The position numbers and the translations under genes were made by a program. 64,000 nucleotides of DNA from Pedobacter chinensis (GTDB lineage Bacteria > Bacteroidota > Bacteroidia > Sphingobacteriales > Sphingobacteriaceae): assembly GCF_003339865.1 (NCBI RefSeq), contig NZ_QPKV01000002.1:310001-374000 (forward strand), written 5' to 3'. This document shows, piece after piece, positions 45,130-54,481 of this stretch (the stretch's first letter is position 1; each line of letters starts with the position of its first letter). The notes beneath the pieces are model-generated. The model saw only the letters and a program-made list of their open reading frames with translations, was not told where the DNA came from and did not search any database.

Positions 45130-46299
45130 ATGCAGAACTATTGTGATCTGTCGGGTAAGCTATGTCTGATATTTTCAAAAGTTAGCTATCGTGATTATCC
45201 GCTATTAATTCAAATAGCCATCCTGGTAAGTATATTGGCGCTGTGCGTAATTACATTTACTTTGAGCTTTATATTTTACAATCGTACAAAAAAGCAGCGT
45301 TACAAACGGAAAGCAGATGAGGCAGAAAGTTTAATCCTTGATGAGTTGAATGAACATCTACTTGTTTATGACTCCATTACCGACATGCCTCAAGATGAGC
45401 TGAACTCTACAGTAAGAAAACTAAATGAACTGAAAAACAAAAACGCTATTTTTAAGGAGGTTTTGGTTAAACTTTTAATTTATTATAAACATAACTTAAC
45501 CGGAAACATTTCGCGATTAATTACCTCAGCTTATTTCAGTTTAAGGTTAAACGAAATTACTTTAAGCAAGTTAAAAAGTTCATTCTGGTTTATCAAAGCT
45601 CAAGGGCTAAAAGAATTACAGGCCATTCATGATTATGATTCGACAGAATCTATCCAACTTTTGCTTAAAAACAAGAATATTGATGTTCGTGTTGAGGCTT
45701 ATGCTACTCTGTTAAAGCTTCAAACTCATTTATCTTTAAACTTCTTAAAGAATGAAAAGGAAGATTTAAGCAATTGGCATCAGATTTTATTGTTCGATGC
45801 TATTACCAAGTCAGAATATACAGAAATACCTGATTTCAGCTATTTTCTTGCCAGTCAAAACAAAACGATAGTTATCCTGAGCATCAAGCTGTTACTTCAT
45901 TATAAACAGTTTAAGGCAATACCAGAATTGATTAAGCTTTTAGCGCATCGCGATGAAAAGATCAGAAATGAGACAATTTATACTTTGGGTGCTTTAAATG
46001 CTGAAGATGCAGAGCAGAAATTAATTTCGATTTATCCGACCGAACGTAATCTAAATAAATCTCAGATTCTATTGGCACTGGGCGCAATTGCCAGTGGAAA
46101 TGCATTGAATTTCTTGAGAGATAAATTTCTTCAGGCAGATCACTATACCATTCTTAAAAGTGCAACAGCAGCAATAATGTCGCACCCGGTAGCACTAAAA
46201 GAGAAAATTCTGGAAAGCCTTAACGATATAGATGAGGAGCAAAGAGCAATTATTAAACATTTTGAAGACCCATTAATTAAGCTGCATGGAATACGTTAA
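45130..46299 (+). CDS. Membrane-anchored HEAT-repeat protein
   Basis: A 389-residue protein with one strong membrane segment (about residues 26-50, LLIQIAILVSILALCVITFTLSFIF). A basic stretch (TKKQRYKRKADE) predicts a cytoplasmic body. The rest is alpha-helical, and from about residue 155 shows HEAT-like repeats, clearest in KAIPELIKLLAHRDEKIRNETIYTLGAL and the next unit SQILLALGAIASGNALNFLRDKF. HEAT solenoids bind partner proteins. Placed between the response regulator and the GT2 synthase, it may relay the regulator's state to the synthase. It overlaps the synthase gene by 14 bp. Confidence 0.82.
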   Translation: MQNYCDLSGKLCLIFSKVSYRDYPLLIQIAILVSILALCVITFTLSFIFYNRTKKQRYKRKADEAESLILDELNEHLLVYDSITDMPQDELNSTVRKLNELKNKNAIFKEVLVKLLIYYKHNLTGNISRLITSAYFSLRLNEITLSKLKSSFWFIKAQGLKELQAIHDYDSTESIQLLLKNKNIDVRVEAYATLLKLQTHLSLNFLKNEKEDLSNWHQILLFDAITKSEYTEIPDFSYFLASQNKTIVILSIKLLLHYKQFKAIPELIKLLAHRDEKIRNETIYTLGALNAEDAEQKLISIYPTERNLNKSQILLALGAIASGNALNFLRDKFLQADHYTILKSATAAIMSHPVALKEKILESLNDIDEEQRAIIKHFEDPLIKLHGIR

Positions 46300-47752
46300 A
46301 GTTAAAGAAGTTATCAGATTTACCTTTGAGCATGGCATATTTTACTACGGCATATCTATTATGGGCACTTATTTAATGCTTATTATATTTAGCATTATAG
46401 AAATTATAAAATACCAGCGTAAAAACAGCTTCATTAGCTATGAATCATTGTTAACATCACAACACACACCTGGGATATCGGTAATTGCGCCTGCCTATAA
46501 TGAGGGCGAAATCATCAGGAATGGCGTTCATACGCTGTTATCTCTTAATTACCCAAAGTTTGAAGTAATTATAGTGAATGACGGAAGTACTGATGACTCG
46601 TTACAGCAATTGATTGATGAATATGAATTAGTAGAAGTGAATTTCGCCTACCACGAAGAAATCGTCACCCAACCCGTCAAAAAGATTTATAAATCAACAA
46701 ATCCGGTTTACGCCAAATTAATGGTTATTGACAAGGAAAATGGAAAAAGCAAAGCTGATGCCTCAAATGCAGGAATCAATGCAGCCTCCTATCCTTTGTT
46801 TTTGTGTACAGATGTGGATTGTATTCTTCATAAAGATACCTTATTAAAAATGGTAAAACCTTTTGTTGAAGAAAAAACAAAAGTTATTGCTACTGGTGCG
46901 GTGATTAGAATCAGCAACTCTTGTGAAGTCGAAAATGGCTTTCTTAAGAAAGTTAGAGCACCAAAACAGTTTCTTCCTCTCTTTCAGGAACTGGAATACA
47001 TCAGAGCATTTTTGATGGGTCGGATGGCGTGGTCCAGAATTAATGGTTTGATGTTGGTATCAGGTGGTTTAGGTTTATTCGATAAAGATATTGTTCTTAA
47101 AGCCGGTGGTTATAGCCATGAATCTTTTGGTGAAGATTTAGAATTAGTTACGCGGATGAGGATTTACATGGAAGATAATAAACAGAAATATAAGGTTAAA
47201 TATATTCCTGAATCAATGTGTTGGACTGAGGTCCCGTCCACCTTGAGCGTGTATTCACGACAAAGAACACGTTGGGCCAAAGGTTTGGCGCAAACGTTGT
47301 GGTTCCATAAGAAAGTATTTCTAAATCCAAAATACAAAGTTTTTGGCCTGGTTTCGTTTCCATATTGGGTGTTTTTTGAATGGTTAGCTCCTATTTTAGA
47401 ATTCGGAGGGATTATCTATTATATCTATATCATTATCACTGGCCAGATTACATGGTCTTATGCAATTGCATTATTAATTTTCATTTATTCATTTTCGGTT
47501 ATGATCACCATTATTTCTGTTCTGTGGGATGAAATTACTGGCATGAAATATCAGAAAAAATCAGAGGTATTGAAGCTTTGTGCCGCAGCTGTTATAGAGC
47601 CATTAGTCTATCATCCACTCGTATTATTTTTCTCTATCAGAGGAAATTGGTTTTTCCTAACCGGGCAAAAACTACATTGGGGAATTATGACAAGAAGCGG
47701 ATTTAAAAAAAAGAACAACAAATTATCAGATTATGAACAAAGGAAATTATAA
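46286..47752 (+). CDS. Processive GT2 exopolysaccharide synthase (PgaC/HAS-like)
   Basis: A 488-residue family 2 glycosyltransferase. An N-terminal membrane segment (about 18-42) comes before the GT-A domain, with VIAPAYNEGE, VNDGSTDDS (D99), the DxD-type D176-V-D178 and the ED base E283-D284. The processive signature Q326-R-T-R-W330 is complete, followed by 3-4 membrane helices (about 345-455). This is the arrangement of cellulose, hyaluronan and poly-GlcNAc synthases, which polymerise and translocate in one step. No PilZ domain is present. It starts inside the 3' end of the HEAT gene and ends 1 bp before the preferred start of the outer-membrane gene. Confidence 0.9.
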   Translation: MEYVKVKEVIRFTFEHGIFYYGISIMGTYLMLIIFSIIEIIKYQRKNSFISYESLLTSQHTPGISVIAPAYNEGEIIRNGVHTLLSLNYPKFEVIIVNDGSTDDSLQQLIDEYELVEVNFAYHEEIVTQPVKKIYKSTNPVYAKLMVIDKENGKSKADASNAGINAASYPLFLCTDVDCILHKDTLLKMVKPFVEEKTKVIATGAVIRISNSCEVENGFLKKVRAPKQFLPLFQELEYIRAFLMGRMAWSRINGLMLVSGGLGLFDKDIVLKAGGYSHESFGEDLELVTRMRIYMEDNKQKYKVKYIPESMCWTEVPSTLSVYSRQRTRWAKGLAQTLWFHKKVFLNPKYKVFGLVSFPYWVFFEWLAPILEFGGIIYYIYIIITGQITWSYAIALLIFIYSFSVMITIISVLWDEITGMKYQKKSEVLKLCAAAVIEPLVYHPLVLFFSIRGNWFFLTGQKLHWGIMTRSGFKKKNNKLSDYEQRKL

Positions 47753-47753
47753 T

Positions 47754-49646
47754 ATGTGTTGCTCAAAATTTAGTAAAACAGGGCTCATATTATTAATGTG
47801 CCTATTTATAAAAGTTTCTTTTGCACAAAATGTATCATCAGATGATCTTTTGAAACAAGCGGTTAGAGAAACCAATGTCAACAAAAACTATCCAAAAGCA
47901 ATTCAGTTAGCTAAAAGAGGGTTAGCAATAAGCCCAGGATATCTTGATATCAGATTACTTTTGGGAAGACTATATCTATTGACCAACAGAAATACTCAGG
48001 CAGAAGTGGAATTAAATAAAGTTTTATCACTAAAGCCAAATCAAAAAGATGCACTTAATTATCTTGTTAATTTGAGCTATCAGCAGAAAAATTTGGCAAA
48101 GTCCATCGGCTATGCAAATCAGTATTTGAAATACTTTGCAACAGATAAAGCCATGGAAATAAAAAGAGTGGCAATGCTTTACGAGTTAACCGATTATAGC
48201 AGTGGTGATATGGCCTGGCGAAACTTGAGTAAAAAATATCCAAACGATGGTGCGATCAAAAACCTTTATATTGATGCGCATTTAGCTGCCGGACAAAATT
48301 ATCGTAAACAGAATGAGCTAAATAAGGCCATTGAAGAATATGAAAAGGTACTTGCACTTCAACCGGATCATTTAGAGTGTTTGGAAACGCTTTACAATTT
48401 AAATATTCAGGCTGGAAATAACGAGCAAGCCTTAATTTATTCAAGCTTGCTAGAGCATAGTGGAGATATGAACATCACGATGAGTAAGGCCGATTTATTG
48501 CGTACAATGAAACGCTATGATCAAGCACAGGCAATAGCAGAAAATTTAAGGAAAAATAATCCAAATAATCAAAAAGCTGAAGTTTTGTATAAGGATATTT
48601 TATACTCAAAAGCTAAAGATCAACTTCAGAAAAAAGATAGTTTGAATGCATATCGCAGTTATCAGAAGATTTTAACTTTCTATCCTGCAGATACATTTTC
48701 GAGAAATCAATTGATCAACCTTTCGCTAGCGAATGGAGAGCGAAACAATGCGATAAAATATATTAATGAAGGAATTCAATATTATGATGACCCTCAAAGC
48801 ATTCAGTTGAAAAAGTTAAGCATTACTCAAAATCAAGGCGATAAAAGCATGGCCTATCAACTTTCAAAATCCTTATTGAACAAATATCCACAAAACGAAA
48901 GCATAAGGAGTATTAATCATGATTTATTCATTTTAACCAGGCAGAATAGAATCGGCTTGAGCTACGGAATAACAGCTTTTGACCAGCAAGGAAGAAAACC
49001 TTGGAATTTATACAGTGCTTATTACATGCGTACAGAAAAAGGTGGATCATTGATTGCAAGGGTAAACTATGCTGACCGCAATGATGCACGAGGATATCAG
49101 TTTGAGGTTGAATCTTACCCAATCCATAATACCGGATATTCTTACATCAATCTGGCTTATTCCAATGCGATTATTTTCCCTAAATTCAAGTTTGCGTACT
49201 CCTACTTTTTACCATTTAACCAAAGCTGGGAAGCAGAAATGGGTGTGAGATTTTTGAATAGTTATTTGAATTATTATAGTGTTACAGCTGGATTAGGTAA
49301 ATATTTTGGCAACTTTTGGTTAAATGGAAAAACATTTGTTATGCCAAATGGAAAACAAATTGCAAACTCTTATATCCTTTCAGGGCGCTATTTCATCAAT
49401 GATTCTACTGATGATTATTTTACAGCGATTGCTGGTTATGGTTTCTCACCTGATGACAGAGGTAGAAATTTTGAAATTAAGGAGAGATTAAATTTAGAAT
49501 CTATCCGTTTTACCTTAGGCTATCAAAGAACACTATGGAAGCGAAATATTTTGGGAATTTTTGGAACCTGGAATAATCAGGAATACATTCCTGGTAAAAA
49601 AAGAAATGAGTTTGATGCGCAGATCTCTTTCCAGCATAAATTTTAA
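47754..49646 (+). CDS. TPR protein with C-terminal YaiO-type outer-membrane barrel
   Basis: A 630-residue protein. I prefer the ATG at 47754, which gives the signal peptide MCCSKFSKTGLILLMCLFIKVSFAQ and follows AAGGAAATT; the frame also has an ATG at 47733, inside the synthase gene. Residues about 25-380 are tetratricopeptide repeats, for example ELNKAIEEYEKVLALQPDHLECLETL. The last 230 or so residues are an amphipathic beta-barrel of the YaiO type ending in Phe (ISFQHKF). TPR plus barrel is the build of PgaA, AlgK/AlgE and BcsC, so it likely exports the polymer made by the GT2. Confidence 0.88.
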   Translation: MCCSKFSKTGLILLMCLFIKVSFAQNVSSDDLLKQAVRETNVNKNYPKAIQLAKRGLAISPGYLDIRLLLGRLYLLTNRNTQAEVELNKVLSLKPNQKDALNYLVNLSYQQKNLAKSIGYANQYLKYFATDKAMEIKRVAMLYELTDYSSGDMAWRNLSKKYPNDGAIKNLYIDAHLAAGQNYRKQNELNKAIEEYEKVLALQPDHLECLETLYNLNIQAGNNEQALIYSSLLEHSGDMNITMSKADLLRTMKRYDQAQAIAENLRKNNPNNQKAEVLYKDILYSKAKDQLQKKDSLNAYRSYQKILTFYPADTFSRNQLINLSLANGERNNAIKYINEGIQYYDDPQSIQLKKLSITQNQGDKSMAYQLSKSLLNKYPQNESIRSINHDLFILTRQNRIGLSYGITAFDQQGRKPWNLYSAYYMRTEKGGSLIARVNYADRNDARGYQFEVESYPIHNTGYSYINLAYSNAIIFPKFKFAYSYFLPFNQSWEAEMGVRFLNSYLNYYSVTAGLGKYFGNFWLNGKTFVMPNGKQIANSYILSGRYFINDSTDDYFTAIAGYGFSPDDRGRNFEIKERLNLESIRFTLGYQRTLWKRNILGIFGTWNNQEYIPGKKRNEFDAQISFQHKF

Positions 49647-49652
49647 TAGAAA

Positions 49653-51893
49653 ATGGATATGTTGAGGCAGAAAATTGGTTTAATAATTATTGCATTTGCC
49701 ATGCTCACTAAATCATATGCTCAAATGAACCTGGTTATTAATTCTAAATCTGATTACAAAATTATTTTACCCAAGCACGCCGGCATTTCAGAAAACAAGG
49801 CCGCAGAAATATTAAAATACTATCTTGAAAAAATCTCAAATGCAGCCCTTACTATTGAAACTGATGTTGAACAAGCCAGTAACCTGGAAATTTGCATTGG
49901 TAAAACCAATAGAACCAGTGTTAAAGAAGAATTTCTGACCGATGGCTTTGTGATCAAAACCATCGGTCAGAAATTATTTATTTATGGAAATTCCGAAAAG
50001 GCAACCCTGTACGGGATTTATCATTTCCTGGATCAATATTTAGGATGCAAAAAATACACTGCTGATTTCAGTTTTATTCCACAACAGAGCACAATAAAAC
50101 TTCCTCCAATTAATGATTTGCAAAACCCGCAGTTTCATTTCAGGCAAGTTTATTATCCCGATCAATATAATGAAGAATATAGAAACTGGCATAAACTGCA
50201 ATTATTAGAAGATGAATGGGGCCTTTGGGGACATACATTTGATAAATTAGTGCCAGCCAAAAAGTATTTCAAAGATCACCCGGAATATTACGCTCTGGTA
50301 AACGGCGAGAGAAAAGCCACGCAATTATGTTTAAGTAATCAAAATGTTTATCAAATTTTAGTTCAAAATTTAAAGGAAGAAATCCATAATCATCCTGAAA
50401 AGAAATACTGGTCAGTTTCTCAAAATGATGGCTTTGGTTATTGTACTTGTTCCAGTTGTGCAGCAGTTGATAAAAAATATGGCGGTCCGCAAGGTTCAAT
50501 AATCAATTTCGTAAATAATGTAGCGGCAAATTTTCCTGATCAGCGCATTTCTACCCTGGCTTATCTTTACTCTAAACATCCACCTGTTGGAATAAAACCA
50601 CGAAAAAATGTAAGTGTAATGCTTTCGACAATAGATTTGGATCGATCGAAACCAATTGAAACTAATCCTAAAACGAACGGTTTTAGGAATGATTTGGCGG
50701 GTTGGTCGGCTATAAGCAAAAACCTTATGATTTGGGATTATGTGGTACAATTTACAAATTATTTAAGCCCGTTTCCTAATCAGAATTCTTTAAAAGAAAA
50801 TATTGAATTTTTTGCCAGGAATAAAGTTGCAGGGATTTTCATTCAAGGGAGCGAAGTTACAATAGGCGAATTCACAGCATTAAAATCCTATCTATTGGCT
50901 AAATTAAGCTGGAACCCAAATGTGAACATTGACATTGAAAAACAGAATTTCATGACTGCTTATTATGGAAAAGCAGCTCCTTTTATAGAAGAATATGAAA
51001 AAACAATGGAACAAGAGTTAGTAGCTTCAAAGCGAATTTTGGATATTTACGGCGATCCGTCAGCCGAGTGGAATACCTGGTTAAAACCTGAACAAATAGA
51101 AAAATATAGTGATATTTTAGACAAAGCGGAGCAAGCAGTTCACAACGAACCATTATCTTCTCATCATGTTTTAATTGAGCGGTTATCCTTAGAATATGCT
51201 GTTTTACAACAAGCACGCTTTTATGGTTTAGAAAAACATGGTGTTTTTGTTGTGGATGGTAAAAATTGGAAAATCCGTCCGGGCTTCGAGAAAAAAGTGG
51301 AACGATTTATAGCTGCCTTAAAAAATAACGGAATAAAACAACTTACGGAAGATGGTGTAACTTTTGATGATTATGCCTCAGAATGGAATAAAATTTTTAA
51401 GGACGGACCACTACTGCATTTGGCTACTGGTAAAACGGTAAAGGCAATAAGTGAACCAGATACCGAATATTTAAGTAAAGGTTTGAGAACACTGACTGAT
51501 GGTTCAAGAGGTTACAATAATTTCCAATACAACTATTTAGGATGGTTAGGAAAAGACATGGAGGTAATTATCGACTTGGGAAGCATTCAGAATGTAAGAA
51601 AAGTAATTACTGGCTTTTTGAATGATCAAAGACATTGGGTTTTCTTACCTAATAAAATTTCTATCTATACCTCTACAGACCGTAAAACGTATCAACTCGC
51701 AGGAGAATCAATTCAACCTGAGCTAAGCGAAAACTACGATAAAGAAACGTGCAGATTAGCTGTAGATTTTAAAAAGATAACCAATACAAGGTACATCAAA
51801 GTTAAGGCAATTAATCTCCAAAAATTACCAGAATGGCGAGATTATCCTAATCGAAAACCCTGGATATTTGTTGATGAAATTGAAGTTTATTAA
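49653..51893 (+). CDS. DUF4838 glycosidase-like protein with F5/8-type C-terminus, secreted
   Basis: A 746-residue protein with a signal peptide (ends about KSYAQ). Residues about 25-145 form an alpha-amylase/GH20-like N-domain (TLYGIYHFLDQYLGCKKY). The central DUF4838 region carries SVSQNDGFGYCTCSSC with three clustered Cys. The last 140 or so residues are a discoidin (F5/8 type C) sugar-binding domain (MEVIIDLGSIQNVRKV). DUF4838 is related to TIM-barrel glycosidases, but its reaction is not settled. As the last gene of the operon, 6 bp after the exporter, it may trim or release the exported polymer, like PgaB or BcsZ in other systems. Confidence 0.82.
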   Translation: MDMLRQKIGLIIIAFAMLTKSYAQMNLVINSKSDYKIILPKHAGISENKAAEILKYYLEKISNAALTIETDVEQASNLEICIGKTNRTSVKEEFLTDGFVIKTIGQKLFIYGNSEKATLYGIYHFLDQYLGCKKYTADFSFIPQQSTIKLPPINDLQNPQFHFRQVYYPDQYNEEYRNWHKLQLLEDEWGLWGHTFDKLVPAKKYFKDHPEYYALVNGERKATQLCLSNQNVYQILVQNLKEEIHNHPEKKYWSVSQNDGFGYCTCSSCAAVDKKYGGPQGSIINFVNNVAANFPDQRISTLAYLYSKHPPVGIKPRKNVSVMLSTIDLDRSKPIETNPKTNGFRNDLAGWSAISKNLMIWDYVVQFTNYLSPFPNQNSLKENIEFFARNKVAGIFIQGSEVTIGEFTALKSYLLAKLSWNPNVNIDIEKQNFMTAYYGKAAPFIEEYEKTMEQELVASKRILDIYGDPSAEWNTWLKPEQIEKYSDILDKAEQAVHNEPLSSHHVLIERLSLEYAVLQQARFYGLEKHGVFVVDGKNWKIRPGFEKKVERFIAALKNNGIKQLTEDGVTFDDYASEWNKIFKDGPLLHLATGKTVKAISEPDTEYLSKGLRTLTDGSRGYNNFQYNYLGWLGKDMEVIIDLGSIQNVRKVITGFLNDQRHWVFLPNKISIYTSTDRKTYQLAGESIQPELSENYDKETCRLAVDFKKITNTRYIKVKAINLQKLPEWRDYPNRKPWIFVDEIEVY

Positions 51894-51895
51894 GG

Positions 51896-52291
51896 CTATG
51901 CAGATAAACTTAAAACTTTAGTTTCCAGATTATTGTACGCAACAAAACTATTATTTTTGAAAATTTGATTTAAATCTTCCATCGCAGAATCCAATATTGT
52001 CTTATTAAAATCTGAGTTTTCGATTTTAGCAAGATTCATTTTCAGAACATTAAAGTCTGCACTAGAAAAATTCATGCCATAGGTTCTTTTCTCTAAGCAT
52101 TCTGTGATATGGTTAACAAGAAGAGAAAACTTATATCGATAATCAGATTTTAAACTTTCAAAGACAAAAAGATCTTTGCAAAGTTCAAGTTTACAAAGTG
52201 CCAGTTCCATTCTAATATAAAAGTAAGCGTGGGTTTCTAATGCAAGAGGATCAAAACAAATGGATTTTATAAAATTTATGTAAGCGTTCAT
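51896..52291 (-). CDS. Hypothetical protein, all-helical
   Basis: A 131-residue protein with no signal peptide, predicted to be mostly helical (HAYFYIRMELALCKLELCKDLFVFESL). It has four Cys and no motif I recognise. It ends 2 bp from the end of the DUF4838 gene, convergent. A real gene seems likely from its length and amino-acid make-up, but no function can be given. Confidence 0.55.
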   Translation of the reverse strand: MNAYINFIKSICFDPLALETHAYFYIRMELALCKLELCKDLFVFESLKSDYRYKFSLLVNHITECLEKRTYGMNFSSADFNVLKMNLAKIENSDFNKTILDSAMEDLNQIFKNNSFVAYNNLETKVLSLSA

Positions 52292-52418
52292 TTAAATAAA
52301 AATCATTCAGGGGCAGCAATATTGTAAAGGTAAGAATTTTAATTCTGACGTGATTTATTTTACATGAAATGCCAGCTTTCTTTACACGAAATGGATTGTA
52401 AAATCGGCAAAGCAAACA

Positions 52419-52449
52419 TTTGTATCAATAAATAATCGTTTTAACTTTA
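52419..52449 (+). promoter_or_regulatory. Candidate promoter of the SnoaL-like gene
   Basis: TTTG at 52419-52422 and TAACTTTA at 52442-52449 (7 of 8 to TAnnTTTG) with a 19-bp spacer; the ATG lies 19 bp after the box. Confidence 0.5.
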
Positions 52450-52468
52450 CAATCAATTTCAAATTTTT

Positions 52469-52822
52469 ATGGCCATTACCAATCAAATTTTAGATGAACA
52501 CAATTCAAAAGTTGTGGTTCAGGATTTTATCGGCGCACTAAATGCAGAAGATTTTGAGCTTGCAAGAGCACAATTAACCGATGACATGACTTTTAAAGGT
52601 GTATTAGGTGAACGCCATGGCGCAGATGTTTACATCGATGATATGAAAAAGATGAAGTTCAAATATGATATCAAGAAAACTTTCGTAGATGGTAACGATG
52701 TTTGCCTTTGGTATAATATTAACATGGGCGAAAAGGAAATATTTTCATGTGGCTGGTATAAACTTGAAAATGAAAAGATCAGATCATTTCAGGTAATTTT
52801 CGATCCACGGCCAATATTATAG
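52469..52822 (+). CDS. SnoaL/NTF2-like cytoplasmic protein
   Basis: A 117-residue single NTF2-like domain with no signal peptide. The N-terminal helix pair (KVVVQDFIGALNAEDFELARAQL), the turn TDDMTFKGVLGERHGADVYIDDM and the C-terminal sheet ending FQVIFDPRPIL match SnoaL-like proteins, which range from small isomerases to ligand-binding proteins of unknown role. It has its own candidate promoter. Its stop touches the end of the convergent small ORF on the minus strand. Confidence 0.8.
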   Translation: MAITNQILDEHNSKVVVQDFIGALNAEDFELARAQLTDDMTFKGVLGERHGADVYIDDMKKMKFKYDIKKTFVDGNDVCLWYNINMGEKEIFSCGWYKLENEKIRSFQVIFDPRPIL

Positions 52823-53017
52823 TTAGCAAACCTGCCTGATCTTTTTGATCACGATTTCCTGATTGTTCTCTAGCAGAAACAGAAACATCAAATACTCATC
52901 GGTTTCCTGAATGCTGATATTTTTTACGCTGCCTGATATTTGACCATTATCGATGTTATCTCCCTGCTTTACTTCAAGAAGACTTGAGGTTGGTGTTTTA
53001 TCATCTACAAAAATCAT
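52823..53017 (-). CDS. Small protein coupled to the histidine kinase
   Basis: A 64-residue ORF whose ATG overlaps the stop of the kinase gene by 4 bp (ATGA), a strong sign of translational coupling. The sequence is acidic at the start (MIFVDDKTPTSS) with a beta-rich second half (EYLMFLFLLENNQEIVIKKIRQVC). It has no helix-turn-helix, receiver or membrane signature that I recognise. It could be a modulator of the kinase. It abuts the convergent SnoaL-like gene with no gap. Confidence 0.6.
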   Translation of the reverse strand: MIFVDDKTPTSSLLEVKQGDNIDNGQISGSVKNISIQETDEYLMFLFLLENNQEIVIKKIRQVC

Positions 53018-54201
53018 TTCAATATTGGCAATGATAAGGTAAAACAGGTTTGTGTTTCACTGGAAGAAACCGCTAAGGAGCCACCGTGTGCTTTAGCAAT
53101 TTCGGATGCAATGTATAAACCCAGGCCCAAACCTTTTTGATTAGGTTCCACCTCCCCTCTTGAGAATGGCTGAAAAAGTCGCTCCATTGCTGCTTCCGGA
53201 ATTTTCTTGCCCGGATTGGCCACGCATAGTGTAAATTGTTCATCATCACTTTCAGCAGTGATTTCGATAGTTGACTCGGCAGGACTATAACTTAACGCAT
53301 TGCCCAATAAATTAGAAAACAGTTGGGCTATTCGCTTACCATCGGCGTTTACCGGATGTGTAACATCAAAATTGAGTTTCATTTTTTTATCAGGAGAAAT
53401 TGCATGTATTTCCTCAATAACCTGAAATAGTATCTTTTCTAAATCTTCATCGGGTGTAGCCGAAATCGTAATTCCACCACCCAATCGTCCACTTGCAAAA
53501 TCAAGCATATTTTCAATCAAACCATTCATCCTAAACGACGAATCTTTAATGATGTTAACAAGTTTTTGCGTTCTGTCTTCATGATTAATTCGTGCTAAGA
53601 GCTGTGCACTATTTGCAATAGCATTTAGCGGGTTGCGTAAATCGTGACCGAGAATGGCAATAAATTGTTCACGTAGCTCAGAAGTTTCCCTTTCAACCTG
53701 CAGCCTTTCTTCCGAAATGGCTAATTGCTCTAAAGTATCTAAATGAAAAGCGATAAGGTCGGCAAACATCTTAAACATGCCGATTACCGTTGGATTGTTC
53801 AATTTAGCGGGCTTTGGGTCTATTGCGCAAAGTGTTCCAAAAAACGATCCGTTTTTAAGAATAATAGGTACCGAAATATAGCTTTGAAAGCCATACAATA
53901 AAGCAGTGTGATGGCTGGAAAAATGCAAATCTTCTGCCACATGATTAATCACTACCGGATTTTGGTGCTGCCTTATTTCATTGCAAATTGTGGTTTCCAA
54001 TTTTAGTTCACCACCTGCTGTTAATCCGAAGTTAATCTCATCATTTACAGCACATGCCACCCATTTTTCAGCCGTAACTCTGGCAACAGCAGAAAAACCC
54101 ATTCCTGTTGTTTTACAAATAATTTCTAAAATATTTGTAACTGCAGGAATTTGATTGATCGACTCAATATCTTTAAGAATGTTTTTGTTGTTTTTTTGCA
54201 A
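53014..54201 (-). CDS. Soluble GAF-domain histidine kinase
   Basis: A 395-residue sensor kinase without membrane segments. Order: GAF domain (about 20-160, with SYISVPIILKNGSFFGTLCAIDP), a short coiled coil (about 155-178), HisKA with H186 in LGHDLRNPLNAI, and the ATPase with N-box QLFSNLLGNALSYSP, G1 VANPGKKI and G2 GLGLGLYIASEIAKAHGG. The G1 box lacks the usual DxGxG, as in a subset of active kinases. The GAF group is the type that binds small molecules or bilins; I see no obvious chromophore Cys motif. No response-regulator gene is adjacent, but the orphan receiver at 44.7 kb is a conceivable partner. Confidence 0.9.
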   Translation of the reverse strand: MQKNNKNILKDIESINQIPAVTNILEIICKTTGMGFSAVARVTAEKWVACAVNDEINFGLTAGGELKLETTICNEIRQHQNPVVINHVAEDLHFSSHHTALLYGFQSYISVPIILKNGSFFGTLCAIDPKPAKLNNPTVIGMFKMFADLIAFHLDTLEQLAISEERLQVERETSELREQFIAILGHDLRNPLNAIANSAQLLARINHEDRTQKLVNIIKDSSFRMNGLIENMLDFASGRLGGGITISATPDEDLEKILFQVIEEIHAISPDKKMKLNFDVTHPVNADGKRIAQLFSNLLGNALSYSPAESTIEITAESDDEQFTLCVANPGKKIPEAAMERLFQPFSRGEVEPNQKGLGLGLYIASEIAKAHGGSLAVSSSETQTCFTLSLPILK

Positions 54202-54342
54202 GGCTTAATGGATAATCTTGCACAATTTACAAAAATTTGGATTTAAAAGTGATTAGGCAATGTGTTCTAACATTTGTTTTACATTATACTGTCTCTTTTA
54301 TTTACAAATTGCATGATAATCGTAAAAAAGTTAAACTAAAAA

Positions 54343-54474
54343 GGTTGTCCAAAAAGTCAGTCTGCCATTCCAATGAAAATAGAAATCTTCCTAATTGCAG
54401 TTGCAATTAATCCTAATTTAAGATTCTCAATTAAGTTATAATAACGGCGATTGGGTAAGACTTTTTGGACATCC
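54343..54474. mobile_element. MITE-like element with 16-bp terminal inverted repeats
   Basis: Terminal repeats GGTTGTCCAAAAAGTC (54343-54358) and GACTTTTTGGACATCC (54459-54474) differ at one position. The 132-bp element contains no coding potential. The end sequence resembles those of some insertion-sequence families, so it may be a non-autonomous derivative. I see no clear target-site duplication. It ends 8 bp from the GH125 stop codon and could act as that gene's terminator. Confidence 0.55.
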
Positions 54475-54481
54475 TGTTTCG

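Noticed and set aside
49653..51893. Classical GH20 beta-hexosaminidase
   Set aside because: The N-domain is GH20-like, but the central part has the DUF4838 pattern and I do not see the conserved Asp-Glu catalytic pair of GH20.
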